This document shows positions 33,086-45,566 of a stretch of DNA of 64,000 nucleotides, in pieces. Location of the stretch: NCBI RefSeq assembly GCF_050003625.1, contig NC_134398.1, forward strand, positions 64,550,891 to 64,614,890, read 5' to 3'. Both the position numbers and the translations under genes were made by a program. A model generated the notes under the pieces. The model saw only the letters and a program-made list of their open reading frames with translations, was not told the origin of the DNA and searched no databases. Each line of letters opens with the position of its first letter. Positions within the stretch are counted from its first letter, which is position 1. The DNA comes from Haematobia irritans (taxonomy: Eukaryota; Arthropoda; Insecta; Diptera; Muscidae).

Positions 33086-34582
33086 TTTATGAATATGAGT
33101 AAATACTTCAAAAGCAAAATTTCATATTTTATTAAGATCTTTAGGTTATCAGAAATGGGCATCATAGGGGTATACGAAGCGAAATAAAAAAATTAAAAAT
33201 CAAATTTGACGTCGGAGTCAAAAATGACCAATGCACGAAATATGTTATAGCCCCTGATCAACCACGAACAACGATATGCGTTTCTTTTCGATCGGATTTC
33301 AAATGACGACATAGCACAATAAATAGTATTTCGGGGGGTCGTAGGGTGCACGGAAAAAAGTTTTGGTGTTCTGAAATTGTCTTCGAATATGCTACAGAAC
33401 TGGGGTGTGACCGCATCAACTTTTTTTTCGTGGCTCTATCTAGTGCACAGTGGTAATTTTCTAAAAACAACATAAATTTTCTAAAATTACGCAAAAATTT
33501 CCTTCCTGGTTTTGTTGTGTACCTAAAATTCCTCTTCTTTCAGTTCTTGTATTTCACTTATTACCAAACGTTTATAGAAACTCATTCTGGTGTTTTCGTA
33601 CCATATATTAGTCATATTTTTAATAGAATTGTCATCTGGCGCGAATGTCAAATTGTTCTTTTTAGCAGTTTTTATAATATTTTTCTTATACGAAACCTAT
33701 TTTTCTAAAAAAAACATGGAATTTCGGTAATCTTGCTTATATGCGTTTTCTTTTCTTATATGAGATGTGCTTATATCCGTTACTTTACCGAAATTGATAT
33801 TAAAGCGAGGCGTGCTTATATTAAACTTAACAATCTCTTGTACACTTGCCAGCTCATAACGATAATCAGCTAAAGTGATGGTTAGCACAATTAAGACGAT
33901 AAGAAATAGGCAATGTTCAAAATGGAAACATTCAAAAAATAAAATCAAGTATAAATTATATCTAACATGCTTTCCTTTACAACTTCATGGTTGAACACTT
34001 TTATTGGTTGCATAGTAGACTGACGTTCAGTTTGCGACCAGTGTGGCCGTAACTTTTTATTACCTTACTGGATGCAATGTAAATGTATGAAAGCAACTGA
34101 AAATCAATTTGAATTTTGTTGCTTTGTATGTTATTTGATTGTTACGCGAATTAGACCATGGTCTGTACTTGACTGGCCCTACCTCTCAAATTTGTTACAA
34201 TTTGTTTATCAATAATAACAATGAATGATGATATTAACACTTTAGGTTGCTTTTTGTCTTTTTCGTTCAAGAAAAATGTACAAAAGAAAAAAAGCACGAC
34301 AACAATTTGTGGCGGCAAGGTTTCAGTTGGTAGTTTTTGTATTCTGCATTAAGAAACTCTGCAATATTATCTCAAAATGCACAAATGAAAATATAGTCAG
34401 CATGGGTTTTAATGACAGTCTGGTACTTTAGGGTCATATAGTAAGATAATTAGTCCAAACATACCCTAAAGTATCAGTCATTAGAGGGGTACCCACACGC
34501 ACAGAAAACACATGTTTGGAGATGGGTACCGCACCCATGTATTTTGTCTTTGTGAAATAAATTTTCTAGCCGAGAAAAATGT
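33086..34582. other. unassigned DNA
   Basis: No coding frame longer than about 80 codons is credible, and no repeat ends, RNA genes or target duplications were found. It may be unique intergenic sequence. Confidence 0.4.
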
Positions 34583-34914
34583 CCCTGTAGGAATGTCTCA
34601 AACTCACTCAAAATCAAACTAACTTTTTACTAACTAATTTGAGGCGACTTTAAGCTATCTCATTATTTATGCAGTCTTGAGTCAGTTGAATTTTTCCCAA
34701 ACTCACTTTTTCTCGATCAGCAATGAGTTACCTTTTTACTCACTCTAAGCTGATGCATATTTAAGTGAAGTAAAGTCATGGAAACAATTCAAATAAACAA
34801 ACAAAAAATATGTATTGGCTCTTATAACTGTCAATTTGGATTTGGCTTTTTATATTTGTTTCAATTTAGCTTTTATTTTCAGAGAACTTTTGTAATTTTT
34901 TGTCACGGTTAGCG

Positions 34915-34980
34915 GTAAGTAGCATAGAAATACATAATTCAAACGCAATTTAATAATTAAACTTTCCTTATTTCCACTAG
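34915..34980 (+). other. putative 66-nt intron in element L with short exon downstream
   Basis: AGCG|GTAAGTAG at 34915 and a pyrimidine-rich TTTCCTTATTTCCACTAG ending at 34980 make a fly-sized intron. An ATG at 35008 follows, giving METSNKSVKWLFEDEDIRKY, then a stop, with coding-like sequence continuing after it. It may be the 5' end of a lost transposase gene. Confidence 0.35.
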
Positions 34981-35408
34981 AACCCATCATTATCAGTTAA
35001 GGAATAAATGGAAACTTCGAATAAAAGTGTTAAATGGCTGTTTGAGGACGAAGATATTCGTAAATACACTTAAGCCTTTTGGAATTCCCTGACGAATGCC
35101 ACTTCCATTCAGTGTGCGTCATTACAAAAGTAGGTACAACTCCCTCTGAGTTAAACGAGAAAATTAACACAAAACTCAAACTCAAGACAAGATGAACTCA
35201 ACTAATATTATCCGAATTTTTACATACGTTATATTTTATTTATTGTAAAATAATTTTAAAAAAAACTGAATTGTTATTATTTTTTAATTAATTCAAAATA
35301 AAATGAATCAAAATTAATAAAACAAAAACAAAATATTTTATTATCCACAAAGAGCTCACCATAAACTAATCAGTTAAGAGCTAACTCATAGTATGCTCAT
35401 ATATTATC

Positions 35409-36821
35409 CATAAGCGTAGGAAGGCCTCTGGGGAGGGGGCTTAGACCCCCCCAGAAAAATTTTAGCCCCCCCAGAATTTGAAAACCTATTTACGATTTTA
35501 CATTTTTATAAAAATTAAACAAGTATATACTCGTACAACGCACAAAGTTTCACTAAAGACTTTCATGCACAATCGAATTACTTGGGTTGTGGTAGAAGTC
35601 TGATATTTATGAAATAAAGCTGTGGTTGAACTTATGATTTAGTTGAATATAAAATAGTAATTGATATTAAAACTATTCTTTCATAAATTAATATCTTAAT
35701 AATGCTGCAAAAAAGCGTCGCCAAAAAAGAAGTGAAAATGTTCTTCTTGGGTCTGGAAGTGGTACAAAATTGGCGGAGAAGGGATGAATGTAATATGAAC
35801 TTGTCATAGAACGAATGTCCACCGATTCAACAACCGTTGCAATGAATTTGCATCACTTCTTAAGGTGTGATCTGAATATTTTCCCAAATAAATAATGTTT
35901 ACACTTTTTTATGATTTTTAATGCATTCTAACGCTTGTTTGAAACGTTTTTTCAAATATTATCGATTTTTATATAATGGATTAGCATTTATGTGGCAAAA
36001 TTTTAATAATTTGTACCATTTTATTTATTCTTACTCTTTTTTTAAACTATTTGAAAAAATAAAACAAAAAAAAATTACGCATTAAAATATAAAAAAATGA
36101 ACTAAAAAACTTCCTGTGTAGTTAAAATAGTTAACTTCTTTGTGAGGACATTTTTGGAAGTGCTTTTAAAGTTGTGCCTTTAGAACAACTCCCAATTTTT
36201 TGCTGGGAAAAGTGTGGAACTACCCTACGGGAAATGGATCAACCACAGAACTGGTACAGGACTAGTCCCTGGTGTGTATGGACCAGTCCCAGTTCTGATC
36301 AAAACGTATGGAAGGGACCGTCCACTTTAACATGGGTTTGTCATTAACGGAGTAAACTTACATTTTAGGACGCGTCTTGGACTCATCCCAAAGGACACGT
36401 CCTGGGACAATTTAGCAGGAGCAACCCATAAACAGGTCCTCAGGAACCAGTCTCGGACAAACCCTTAGAAATCTCTTTCAATTTGGGCTCCTAATCGAAC
36501 CCGAAATGAAAAAAAAACTTTTGAAATATGTCGAACAAAAGGTTATTTGATAATTTTATTTCACTAAATGTGAAAATTGCAACTAACTGGAGCACAGGTA
36601 TCAGTTCTGTGATAGGTCCGTCAGTGGCAATTTGCACCAATTTCCCGTAGGGTACTTTTAGTTGCTTTATTATAAATTGATTGTCGAGTTATTTTGATGT
36701 CTATTTTTTATTCAATTTTATGAAATAAAACATTAGTTGAACCTATAAGTTCAGTCTATAAAGTTTTAGTTAGGGGGGCTATAGCCCCCCCCCCTAGAAA
36801 AATTGTCTAGCTACGCTAATG
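35409..36821 (+). mobile_element. Element C, copy C1 (hAT-type, carries M)
   Basis: Ends CATAAGCGTAGGAAGG and CTAGCTACGCTAATG are flanked by an exact 8-bp duplication ATATTATC (35401-35408 and 36822-36829). The subterminal parts are C/G runs (CTTAGACCCCCCC; CTATAGCCCCCC). The interior is a B-type fragment (AAACAAGTATATAC, CACAATCGAATTACTTGGGT), then J sequence, then element M. It has no transposase. Confidence 0.95.
36223..36652. mobile_element. Element M, copy M1
   Basis: Ends CCCTACGGGAAATGG and CCAATTTCCCGTAGGG are flanked by TA. The unoccupied site GGAACTACTTTTAG is present in C2 (39116-39129). The interior holds a series of near-palindromic decamers of the form GGACNNGTCC between 36250 and 36460. 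The same element is in C4 at the same position. Confidence 0.9.
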
Positions 36822-37032
36822 ATATTATCAGCCTAAAGCTAACTCACTTTGAGCTAACTTTTGGTTAGCTGAAGCTTATGCAGGTTTGAGTGAGGACTGA
36901 CTCCTTCCAATGACAACACGTGTTAAAACTGAATAGGATTTTACATGGGAAATGAGTTAGGATTTGAGTCACCTGTGACTCAGTTATGACTAAGAATTTA
37001 TTAACTTAAAGTCACCTCAATTTCCTACAGGG

Positions 37033-37386
37033 GTTGCTAGCAATAAGAATTTAAATGGTTCTCAAATGCCGTAAAAACATTAGACATGGTCATAAAGATC
37101 ATGTAAATTTTTTTCGTGACCATTTATTTTTTTAACTTTTTTGCAGCGAAAACAATTTTATAAACAACTTTGAGCCTGTACACAAGATTTTCAATTTGCT
37201 CGTCAGTCGAGTGTTGATTGTTGCTTGGAATGGACGAAGAATACGGAATTACTGTGTTAATTTATTTATTCACAAATGGCACGTAGTTTTATGTGAGCAT
37301 AAAAGAAGGAAAGTGTAATTAAAAATGTGTTTGGTTTTTTGATCAGAATTGTTTCCATATTGCAGCATTTATTTTTATTTTCAGTT
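37033..37386. other. unassigned DNA
   Basis: Host sequence on the right of element L. No gene or repeat was recognised. Confidence 0.35.
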
Positions 37387-37387
37387 A

Positions 37388-37610
37388 CACTCAGAGAAGG
37401 AATATGATCAACTCAAACATGTTTCAAGAGCAAAATGTTATTTTTGGATAGTGAAGAAGTGACATGTTAGTCGCAAGCATGTTATATTCTCGGAAATTAT
37501 GTATCTGATTTCGGCCAGCAAGTTATGTTCAGCGAGAAAACAACATTTCTGCGACACCATGGTCACCATCCAAAAACAAGTTTGAGGTTATCATATTTCT
37601 TCTCAGCGTG
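37388..37610. mobile_element. Element N, 223-bp MITE
   Basis: A long imperfect inverted repeat: the left arm starts CACTCAGAGAAGGAATATGA and the right arm ends ATCATATTTCTTCTCAGCGTG. It is flanked by TA (37386-37387 and 37611-37612). It is foldback-like and non-coding. Confidence 0.88.
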
Positions 37611-38094
37611 TAGATAATGCCTGAGTTTGTACATTTGAGTGACACGGCGTAAATATGGATTGTCTACTTATTGTTGAAATTGAACCAAAATAGAGTTTAT
37701 ACCAAAAATGTGATGTTTGCTTGCACGACATTATAAACACAAATAGACAAGGAATTAGTTAATAAACAAATAAATAAAGTTTATTTTTTGTTTTCTTTTC
37801 CCAAGTGGCATCCTTTTTTCGACGACGAAAAAAATTATTCTATTATTATTTCGGCTTGAGGTCCTTTTAATAAAAAAATCCTTTTTACGATTTTTGATTA
37901 CTTGTTAAATTTATTATTCAATATTTCGACTAACATCGTTAATTTTCTTCCTAAATAATAATTATTAGTACACAATGTACGAGTAACACAAACAATTTAT
38001 ATTTACATTAAAGTATTTTTAAGAAATAATCAAAAAATTGTAGAAGGAATGTACGTCCGCTTTTTATGAAAGTTAATTGCCAACTAAATATGCC

Positions 38095-39724
38095 TGCGTC
38101 CGTGTTTTTTTATGATGTATCGATACATTTGGGAACATTTATCTGTATCTGTTTTAAAGTTTAATCTCTTCTCGCTGGGAACGTCGGTGATATAAAGCAT
38201 CTCTAAGGTATATCCATAAGCGTAGGAAGGCCTCTGGGGAGGGGGCTTAGACCCCCCCAGAAAAATTTTAGCCCCCCCCAGAATTTGAAACTCTATTTAT
38301 GATTTTCCATTTTTCAATAAATGTCAATAGTTTTTTTTTTTTTAATTTTTATAAAAATTAAACAAGTATATACAATCGCACAAAGTTCCGCTAAAGACTT
38401 TCATGAACAATCGAATTACTTGGGTTGTGGTAGCAGTTGCCGATGGCAATGTTTCAAGTCAGATATTTATGAAATAAAGCTGTGGTTGAACTTATGATTG
38501 ATTTAGTTTAGTCAATTTAATTAAACAAATAGTAATTGATATTAAAACTATTTTTTCATAAATTAATATCTTAATAATGCTGCGAAAAAGCGTCGCCAAA
38601 AAAGTAGTGAAAATGTTCTTTTTGGTCTAGAAGTGGTGCAAAATTGGCGGAGAAGCAATGAATGTAATATGAGCTTGTCATGGGACAAATGTCCACCGTT
38701 TCAACAGCCGTTGCAATGAATTTGCATCACTTCTTAATGTGAGATCCGAATTCAGTGTTTTGAATGTGAATTAAAAAATTTTGTGATATTTTCCTAAATA
38801 AATAATTTTTACATTGTTTTTATGATTTTAATGCATTCTGACGCTTGTTTGAAACGTTTTTCGTCGAACAATTTCCAAAATTATCGATTTTTCTATAATG
38901 GATTTAGCAGTTTTGTGGCAAAATTTGAATAATTTGTACCAATTTATTTATTCTTACTCTTTCTTTAAACTATTTGAAAAAAAAGAAAACAAAAAATTAC
39001 ACATTAAAATATGAAAAAAATCATGTAAAAAAACTTCCTGTGTAGTTAAAATAATTGAGGACATTTTTGGAAGTACTTTAGAACAACTCACAATTTTTTT
39101 GCTGGGAAAAGTGTGGAACTACTTTTAGTTGCTTTATTATAAATTAATTGACGAGTTATTTTGATGTCTAATTTTTTATTAAATTTTATGAAATAAAACA
39201 TTAATTGAACCTATAAGTTCAGTCCATAAATTTTTAGCTAGGGTGGCTATAGCCCCCCCTAGGAAAATTGTCTAGCTACGCTAATGGGTATATCGTCGGA
39301 ATGGATTACTCTCTTCCACTAATACATCTACATCGTCAAAATTCGGGCTGTGTCCAGTTTGTGTACAGTGGGTTGCGAGTGCCGTCTTTTGATCCAATAT
39401 CTTCTCTCTAGCCTTGTGGTCAGATTTGTGGGATGAAATTCTCGTCTTTAATTTAGTTCCTGTCGTACCGACATATACCTTTTGGCATATGTCCGACCCG
39501 TCTCCATTACATTTTATTTGGTATACTCAATTTGACTTGTCCTCTTTTTTAACTTTTGATTTTGTTTTGCCATATAGTTGGTCCATTGTAGTGTGCGTTC
39601 TGAAAGCGAGTTGAATCTTGTCCTTGTCATAAATTCCAGAGTTTTTGAATCTTTCGGAAAAACCAGGGATAAAAGTGGCAGATTTGTATATTTTTGGCTC
39701 CTTATCGATATTGTTTACATACAC
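38095..39724 (-). pseudogene. Penelope-like retroelement, C-terminal GIY-YIG endonuclease, split by C2
   Basis: Read down the minus strand from 39724: KIYKSATFIPGFSERFKN, one in-frame stop (39527-39529), then VYQIKC, KVYVGTTGTKLKTRISSHK, TALATHCTQTGHSPNF and ending FRRYT at 39287. This is the layout of the GIY-YIG nuclease that follows the reverse transcriptase in Penelope-like elements: Y(I/V)G followed by K.R...HK, a conserved H, and NF. Beyond the C2 insertion the same frame continues at 38206 (LEMLYITDVPSEKR, MYRYIIKKHG). Counting one copy of the 8-base target duplication, the frame is unbroken across the junction. The reverse-transcriptase part is missing upstream, where a different repeat begins. 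The nuclease would nick target DNA; this copy is dead (stop codon, truncation, insertion). Confidence 0.85.
38215..39286 (+). mobile_element. Element C, copy C2 (without M)
   Basis: Ends CATAAGCGTAGGAAGG and CTAGCTACGCTAATG are flanked by an exact 8-bp duplication GGTATATC (38207-38214 and 39287-39294), located in the Penelope reading frame. It has the same interior order as C1 but lacks M, and so shows M's empty site. Confidence 0.96.
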
Positions 39725-40130
39725 CGAATGAAAAAGCGTTCGTCACATTGACGATTGAGTTTTATCAATGCGTTTTCGTCTATGCGAAGAAAAGTTTCGT
39801 CCATGTGAGAAATTCGGTAGTGTACGTGACGAAAGCAATCATCAAAGTTAATTTTTGTTCTTTTCATAGTTCGTCACATTGACGATCTAGTTTCGTCAAT
39901 GAGACGAAATTATTTTCTTCCCGATTCAGGGAAAGTTAACCAAAATTAAATTTTAATTTAAATTAATTTCGTTTATATGAAGTCCCATTACATGAATTCC
40001 ACATTTTAATATAAGTTGGACAAAAGTTTTAAGTGTTTTATTTCCATGATGTATCAATGATGCTAGTTTTCGTCAATGCGATGAAAGAATCTTCATATTG
40101 ATGAAAACCACTTTTCTCTGAAATATGTGT
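39725..40130. repeat. TTCGTCACATTGACGA-type repeat region
   Basis: It starts CACCGAATGAAAAAGCG right after a TA and contains several copies of CGTCACATTGACGA or CGTCAATG(A/C)GACGAA in both orientations. It looks like one arm of a MITE (the start resembles the Z terminus), but no matching right end was found. Confidence 0.55.
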
Positions 40131-40164
40131 CGAAAAAATCTCAAATACCAAATAAAATGGTATA

Positions 40165-41275
40165 CGATATATTATAGTACTCCTTCGGCCTTTCGGCGAT
40201 CACCTCTTCATTTTTTCCCTGCGAGCGTCCTTTTGAGGTCTGAGAACAGGAAAACGTCGCTGGGGCCAGATCTGGAGAATACGGTGGGTGGGGAAGCAAT
40301 TCGAAGCCCAATTCATGAATTTTTGCCATTGTTCTTAATGACTTGTGGCACGGTGCGTTGTCTTGGTGGAACAACACTTTTTCTTCTTCATATGAGGCCG
40401 TTTCGCCGCGATTTCGACCTTCAAACGCTCCAATAACACCATATAATAGTTACTGTTGATGGTTTTTCCCTTCTCAAGATAATCGATACAAATTATTCCA
40501 TGCGCATCCCAAAAACAGAGGCCATTACTTTGCCAGCGGACTTTTGAGTCTTTCCACGCTTCGGAGACGGTTCACCGGTCGCTGTCCACTCAGCCGACTG
40601 TCGATTGGACTCAGGAGTGTAGTGATGGAGCCATGTTTCACCCATTGTCACATATTGACGGAAAAACTCGGGTGTATTACGAGTTAACAGCTGCAAACAC
40701 CGCTCAGAATCATCAAAACGTTGTTGTTTTTGGTCAAATGTGAGCTCGCGCGACACCCATTTTGCACAGAGCTTCCGCATATCCAATATTGGTGAATGAT
40801 ATGACCAACACGTTCCTTTGATATCTTTAAGGCCTCTCCTATATCGATCAACTGCATTTTACGGTCATTCAAAATCATTTTGTGGATTTTTTTTTCGTCG
40901 GTAACCACTTCTTTCGGGCGTCCACTGCATTCACCGTCTTCCGTGCTCATTTCACCACGCTTGAATTTTGCATACCAATCAATTATTGTTGATTTCCTTG
41001 GGGCAGAGTCCGGAAACTCATTATCAAGCCAAGTTTTTGCTTCCACCGTATTTTGCCCTTCAGAAAACAGTATTTTATCAAAACACGAAATTCCTTTTTT
41101 TCCATTTTTTTTCACAATAACAAAAGTTGCTTCACAAAAGACGCTCTATCTCACAAACTAATTGACTTACAGACGTCAAATTTTGACACGAATCATTTGA
41201 AGGTTGGTACTATATAAAAATAATATGCATTTAATACTAGCGACGCCATCTATGTGTCAGACCGGGGACTTATCA
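40165..41275 (-). mobile_element. irritans-subfamily mariner (Himar1-like), 3'-truncated
   Basis: The transposon's 5' end is at about 41275 (AGACCGGGGACTTATCA; the outermost bases have diverged). The sequence reads leftwards through the transposase to GTACTCCTTCGG near 40170, where it is cut off. The 3' inverted repeat is absent. It is therefore immobile even in trans. Confidence 0.88.
40170..41115 (-). pseudogene. Himar1-like mariner transposase, mutated
   Basis: The N-terminal part (41115 downward) has two helix-turn-helix regions: KTWLDNEFPDSAPRKSTIID and KISKERVGHIIHQY. The next frame (40786-40493) carries WVSRELTFDQKQ and TMGETWLHHYTPES. In the family the latter is MDETW, so the first catalytic Asp is replaced by Gly. 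The last frame (40377-40141) has FHQDNAPCHKS with the second Asp intact, then HPPYSPDLAPA where the third Asp should follow; a 1-base deletion shifts the frame there. At least three frame breaks and an internal deletion near the end make it non-functional. It is very close to the copy at 61.7 kb. Confidence 0.92.
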
Positions 41276-43317
41276 GTTATACTCTATGATATTTAGTTAT
41301 ATATATCATCATATTCAGTTATACTCTATCACAGTGTAATTGTTGTTACGAGTTGCTATAATTTAATATAATTTTCTAGTTTGTTTTGATTATCACTCAC
41401 ACGTGCTCTTTCTTTCTTTTTTAGTCTCTGTAGTATCTGATTTTGTATCTTTTCATATGTGTTCATTTTTTTCTTGATTATCGTGATTTTTCTTTATTAT
41501 AATTTCTAATCCAAAATTAATGATTGATTAACCCATTAGGGGTAGCCAAAAATTAGAGTCAACGTGATCGTTTTGAAAACAAAACAATAAATATGAATAG
41601 GTATTGATAACCATATATGTACTTAATGATAAAAATAGTATAAATAATTTTTACATTTCTTTAATAAATTTTCCTGAATTTTAATATAATATAAAAACTG
41701 ACATATTTGACTTCTAATATGAGTTGGTAAAGTTTTATCATCGTTTCCCTACAAAAGGGATGTGTAAGTAAAATGTGAGTGATTATTAGCTTTTGGGATC
41801 CGATAAAATAGGCCGAATTGGATTATGGTTGGCGAGGGTTACGAGGCAATTTCTCATGACACCAGAGAAATACCTTGAATTTAGATTTCTAAATAATACA
41901 AGTAACATTTCACTTCAATTTCAAATCTTTCTTTTTTTATATTAAACCGCTGGAAATCTTTTTCTTTTGTTATTTTTGTTAAATTAAGTTCAAATTCTTT
42001 TCAAGTTATTTCCATTAATTTCGCTCCAATTTAGTTTCGTATTTAGTAAATAAAAAGGGAGTCTACAATAATATATGTATTGGGAACAAGGCTTGGCTAG
42101 AGCAGGACACGAACCCCCCAACGACTGTTTGCTAGCGGAATAAAAGGCTCCCGCAGTCCTACCTCTTTCCAAGTTCCACGATGCTATCTTAAGACTTAAA
42201 AATAGGCATCAGCAACGAATTATTAGTCGTGTACATTACACCGCTTACAATGTTTTTTTTTTATCAAATTGTGGATTTTTTGTCAATATTAAACTTAAAA
42301 ATTTACTAATAACTCTGTACGTTGAATCGTTGAAAAAGTTTATTGCAGGACAATTGATAAATATTTGATTTGGATCTTGGTATTCTTTTATTAAATAAAA
42401 TTATTTTTTGTTCTTTGTACTTCTAAAATTCCAATAATACATCAATATGAAGGTGAACATCTCCATCTCTTCCGTATTTATGGGAAATACAGAAAAATGA
42501 TTTCCCAATTCTTGAAAAATTTATTAGCCAAGCTGAATAAAATTATAAATTAGCGCTTGGATCCTCAAATTAAAATTCTATGTCCGTTTCTAGTCCAAAT
42601 ACTCTTTTACACCATTTTATATGCCGTGGAATAAAGAGGAGCAAAGTTTTCTTTTCTTGAAATTTTGACGATTCGATGTGGTTCTTCTTTAATAACGTAG
42701 AAATAAAACGATTTCTTGTAAACCTATACAATGGTTTGGAAAAACGATTTGGAAAAACCCCAAATTTATGGAAATTCCACACCAAATCCCAATTCCTCTA
42801 CTCAGACATTTCGCCATCCTCGAAAAAATATCCCCAAATTGGGGAAACTCCCAATACTGGCAATACTGTCTAAACCGGCCTGTCCAGCTTATGCTACTAG
42901 GGTGCGAGAAATATGTTAAATTCAATTAATAAACAATTAAGTAACCCCTTGCTGGGGATGCAATTAGGTTTGTCTAACCGATGGATACATGCTAACTTAT
43001 TTCCATACAATTTTAATGTTTGTTTTAATTAAAATATATTCCGGCCATCGGAAGTTCATTCCATTTTCTTTTATACATTTCTAGTAGAGAGAACATTGGA
43101 GAAGCAAGTAATCCAATGAGGAAGTATGAGTGGACACTTTAAAATCGAAACAGCCGGATAGATGGAATCCATAAGCAATGTCGCACCTTTACTCTAACAG
43201 AGCAAGCGGTGGAGGTGGTTTCTATGGTGTCGCATATTTATTTTTCAAACTTGTTTAAATTCATTGGGGCTGATGGTTTTATGCTTTTAGACAATATTGC
43301 TGGCAGACCCCATACAA
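41276..43317. other. unassigned DNA
   Basis: No supported gene. A 71-codon frame on the minus strand (42785-42570: KKNHIESSKFQEKKTLLLF) has protein-like composition but matches nothing I recognise. A weak tRNA-like stretch lies at about 42095-42175. Otherwise it is AT-rich with no repeat ends found. Confidence 0.4.
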
Positions 43318-44308
43318 GCTCCATCCATTAGCGTAGCTAGACAATTTTCCTAGGGGGGGCTATAGCCCCCCTAGCTAAAAATTTATAGACTGAACTTATA
43401 GGTTCTATTATTGTTTTATTTCATAAAAAAAGAATTAAAAAATAGACATCCATATAATATATAATAAAGCAACTAAAAGTAGTTCCACACTTTTCCCAGC
43501 AAAAAATTGGGATTTGTTTTAAAGGCACAACTTTAAAAGCACTTCCAAAAATGTCCTCACAAAGAAGTTAATTATATTAACTACACAGGAAGTTTTTTAC
43601 TTCAGTTTTTTCATATTTTAATGCGTAATTTTTGTTTTCTTTTTTCAAATAGTTTAAAAAAAGAGTAAGAATAAATAAAATGGTAAAAATTATTCAAATT
43701 TTGCCACAAAAATGCTAAATCCATTATAGAAAAATCGATAATTTTTGAAAATATTGAAACAAGCGTTAGAATGCATTAAAAATCATAAAAAAATATAAAA
43801 ATTATTATAAATTAATGTTTCTTGAAGCTCGAGGTCTTTATAAATATTTATATAATTCTAACAAAAGGTCGATCAAAAATCAAATAAAAAACGAATAAAT
43901 AAAAATTATTTATTTGGGAAAATATCACACAATTTTTTAATTCACATTCAAAACTCTGAATTCGGATCACACCGTAAGAAGTGATGCAAATTTATTACAG
44001 CGGCTGTTGAAACGTTGGACATTCGTTTTATGACGAGTTTCTATTACATTCATCGCTTCTTTGCCAATTTTGCACCACTTCCGGACCCAAAAAGAACATT
44101 TTCACTTCTTTTTTGGCGACGCTTTTTTGCTTCATTATTAAGATATTAATTTATGAAAAAATAGTTTTAATACCAATTACTATTTTTTAATTAAGATGAC
44201 TAAACCAGACTAAACAATATAATAAAGGAGCTTTACAGCCTGTTTCTGTATGTCGAATAAGCTATGTCGATCGACTAAAATGGAAACAAACAGCTGAATT
44301 TATAACCA

Positions 44309-45504
44309 AACAAGTAAGGAAAGTCTAAAGTCGGACGTGGCCGACTATATTATACCCTGCACCACTTTGTAGATCTAAATTTTCGATACCATATCACATC
44401 CGTCAAATGTGTTGGGGGCTATATATAAGGGTTTGTCCCAAATACATACATTTAAATACCACTCGATTTGGACAGAATTTGATAGACTTTTACAAAATCT
44501 TTAGACTCAAAATTTAAGTTGGCTAATGCACTAGGGTGGAACACAATTTTAGTAAAAAAATATGGGAAACATTTAAATCTGAAGCAATTTTAAGGAAACT
44601 TGGCAAAAGTTTATTTATGATTTATCGCTCGATATATATGTATTAGAAGCTTAGGAAAATTAAAGTAATTTTTACAGCTTTTCGATTAAGCAGTGGCGAT
44701 TTTACTAGGAAAATGTTGGTATTTTCACCATTTTTGTCGAAATCAGAAAAACATATATATGGGAGCTATACCTAAATCTGAACCGATTTCAACCAAATTT
44801 GGCACGCATAGCTATAATGCTAAATCTACTCCCGGTGCAAAATTTCAACTAAATCGGAGTTAAAAATTGGCCTCTGTGGTCATTTGAGTGTAAATCGGGC
44901 GAAAGCTATATATGGGAGCTATATCTAAATCTGAACCGATTTCAACCAAATTTGGCACGCATAGCTACAATGCTAATTCTACTCCCTGTGCAAAATTTCA
45001 ACTAAATCGGAGTTAAAAATTGGCCTCTGTGGTCATTTGAGTGTAAATCGGGCGAAAGCTATATATGGGAGCTATATCTAAATCTGAACCGATTTCAACC
45101 AAATTTGACACGCATAGCTATAATGCAAATTCTACTCCCTGTGCAAAATTTCAACTAAATCGGAGCAAAAAATTGGCCTCTGTGGGCAAAAAGTGTAATC
45201 GGGCGAAACCTATATATATGGGAGCTGTATCTAAATCTGAACCGATTTGGCTGATATTTTGCAAGTTTCTCATAAAATATTCGGATGTACGGAATTTGAG
45301 GAAGATCGGTTGATATACACGCCAATTATGACCAGATCGGTGAAAAATATATATGGCAGCTATATCTAAATCTGAACCGAATTTTTCCAAAATCAATAGG
45401 GATCGTCTTTGAGCCGAAACAGGACCCTATACCAAATTTTAGGACAATCGGACTAAAACTGCGAGCTGTACTTTGCACACAAAAATACATCAACAGACAG
45501 ACAG

Positions 45505-45566
<62 letters not shown>

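Larger units (their letters stand above)
34583..37033. mobile_element. Element L (CCCTGTAGGAA ends), split by C1
   Basis: Ends CCCTGTAGGAA and TTCCTACAGGG. A second inverted pair lies just inside: TTTGAGGCGACTTTAAG on the left and CTTAAAGTCACCTCAAT on the right. Both arms are rich in AACTCACT/AGTGAGTT motifs. Without C1 it is about 1.03 kb. No target duplication was found, so the superfamily is open. Confidence 0.7.

Noticed and set aside
39725..40130. Second Z-type element
   Set aside because: The start CACCGAATGAAAA resembles Z but the body differs and no right end is present.
42095..42175. tRNA-like stretch on the minus strand (GGTTCGTGTCC)
   Set aside because: The B-box-like motif is imperfect, there is no convincing A-box, and no copies were seen elsewhere in the window.
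42570..42785. 71-codon minus-strand frame with protein-like composition
   Set aside because: No recognised family, no partner exon, and an overlapping plus-strand frame is equally long.
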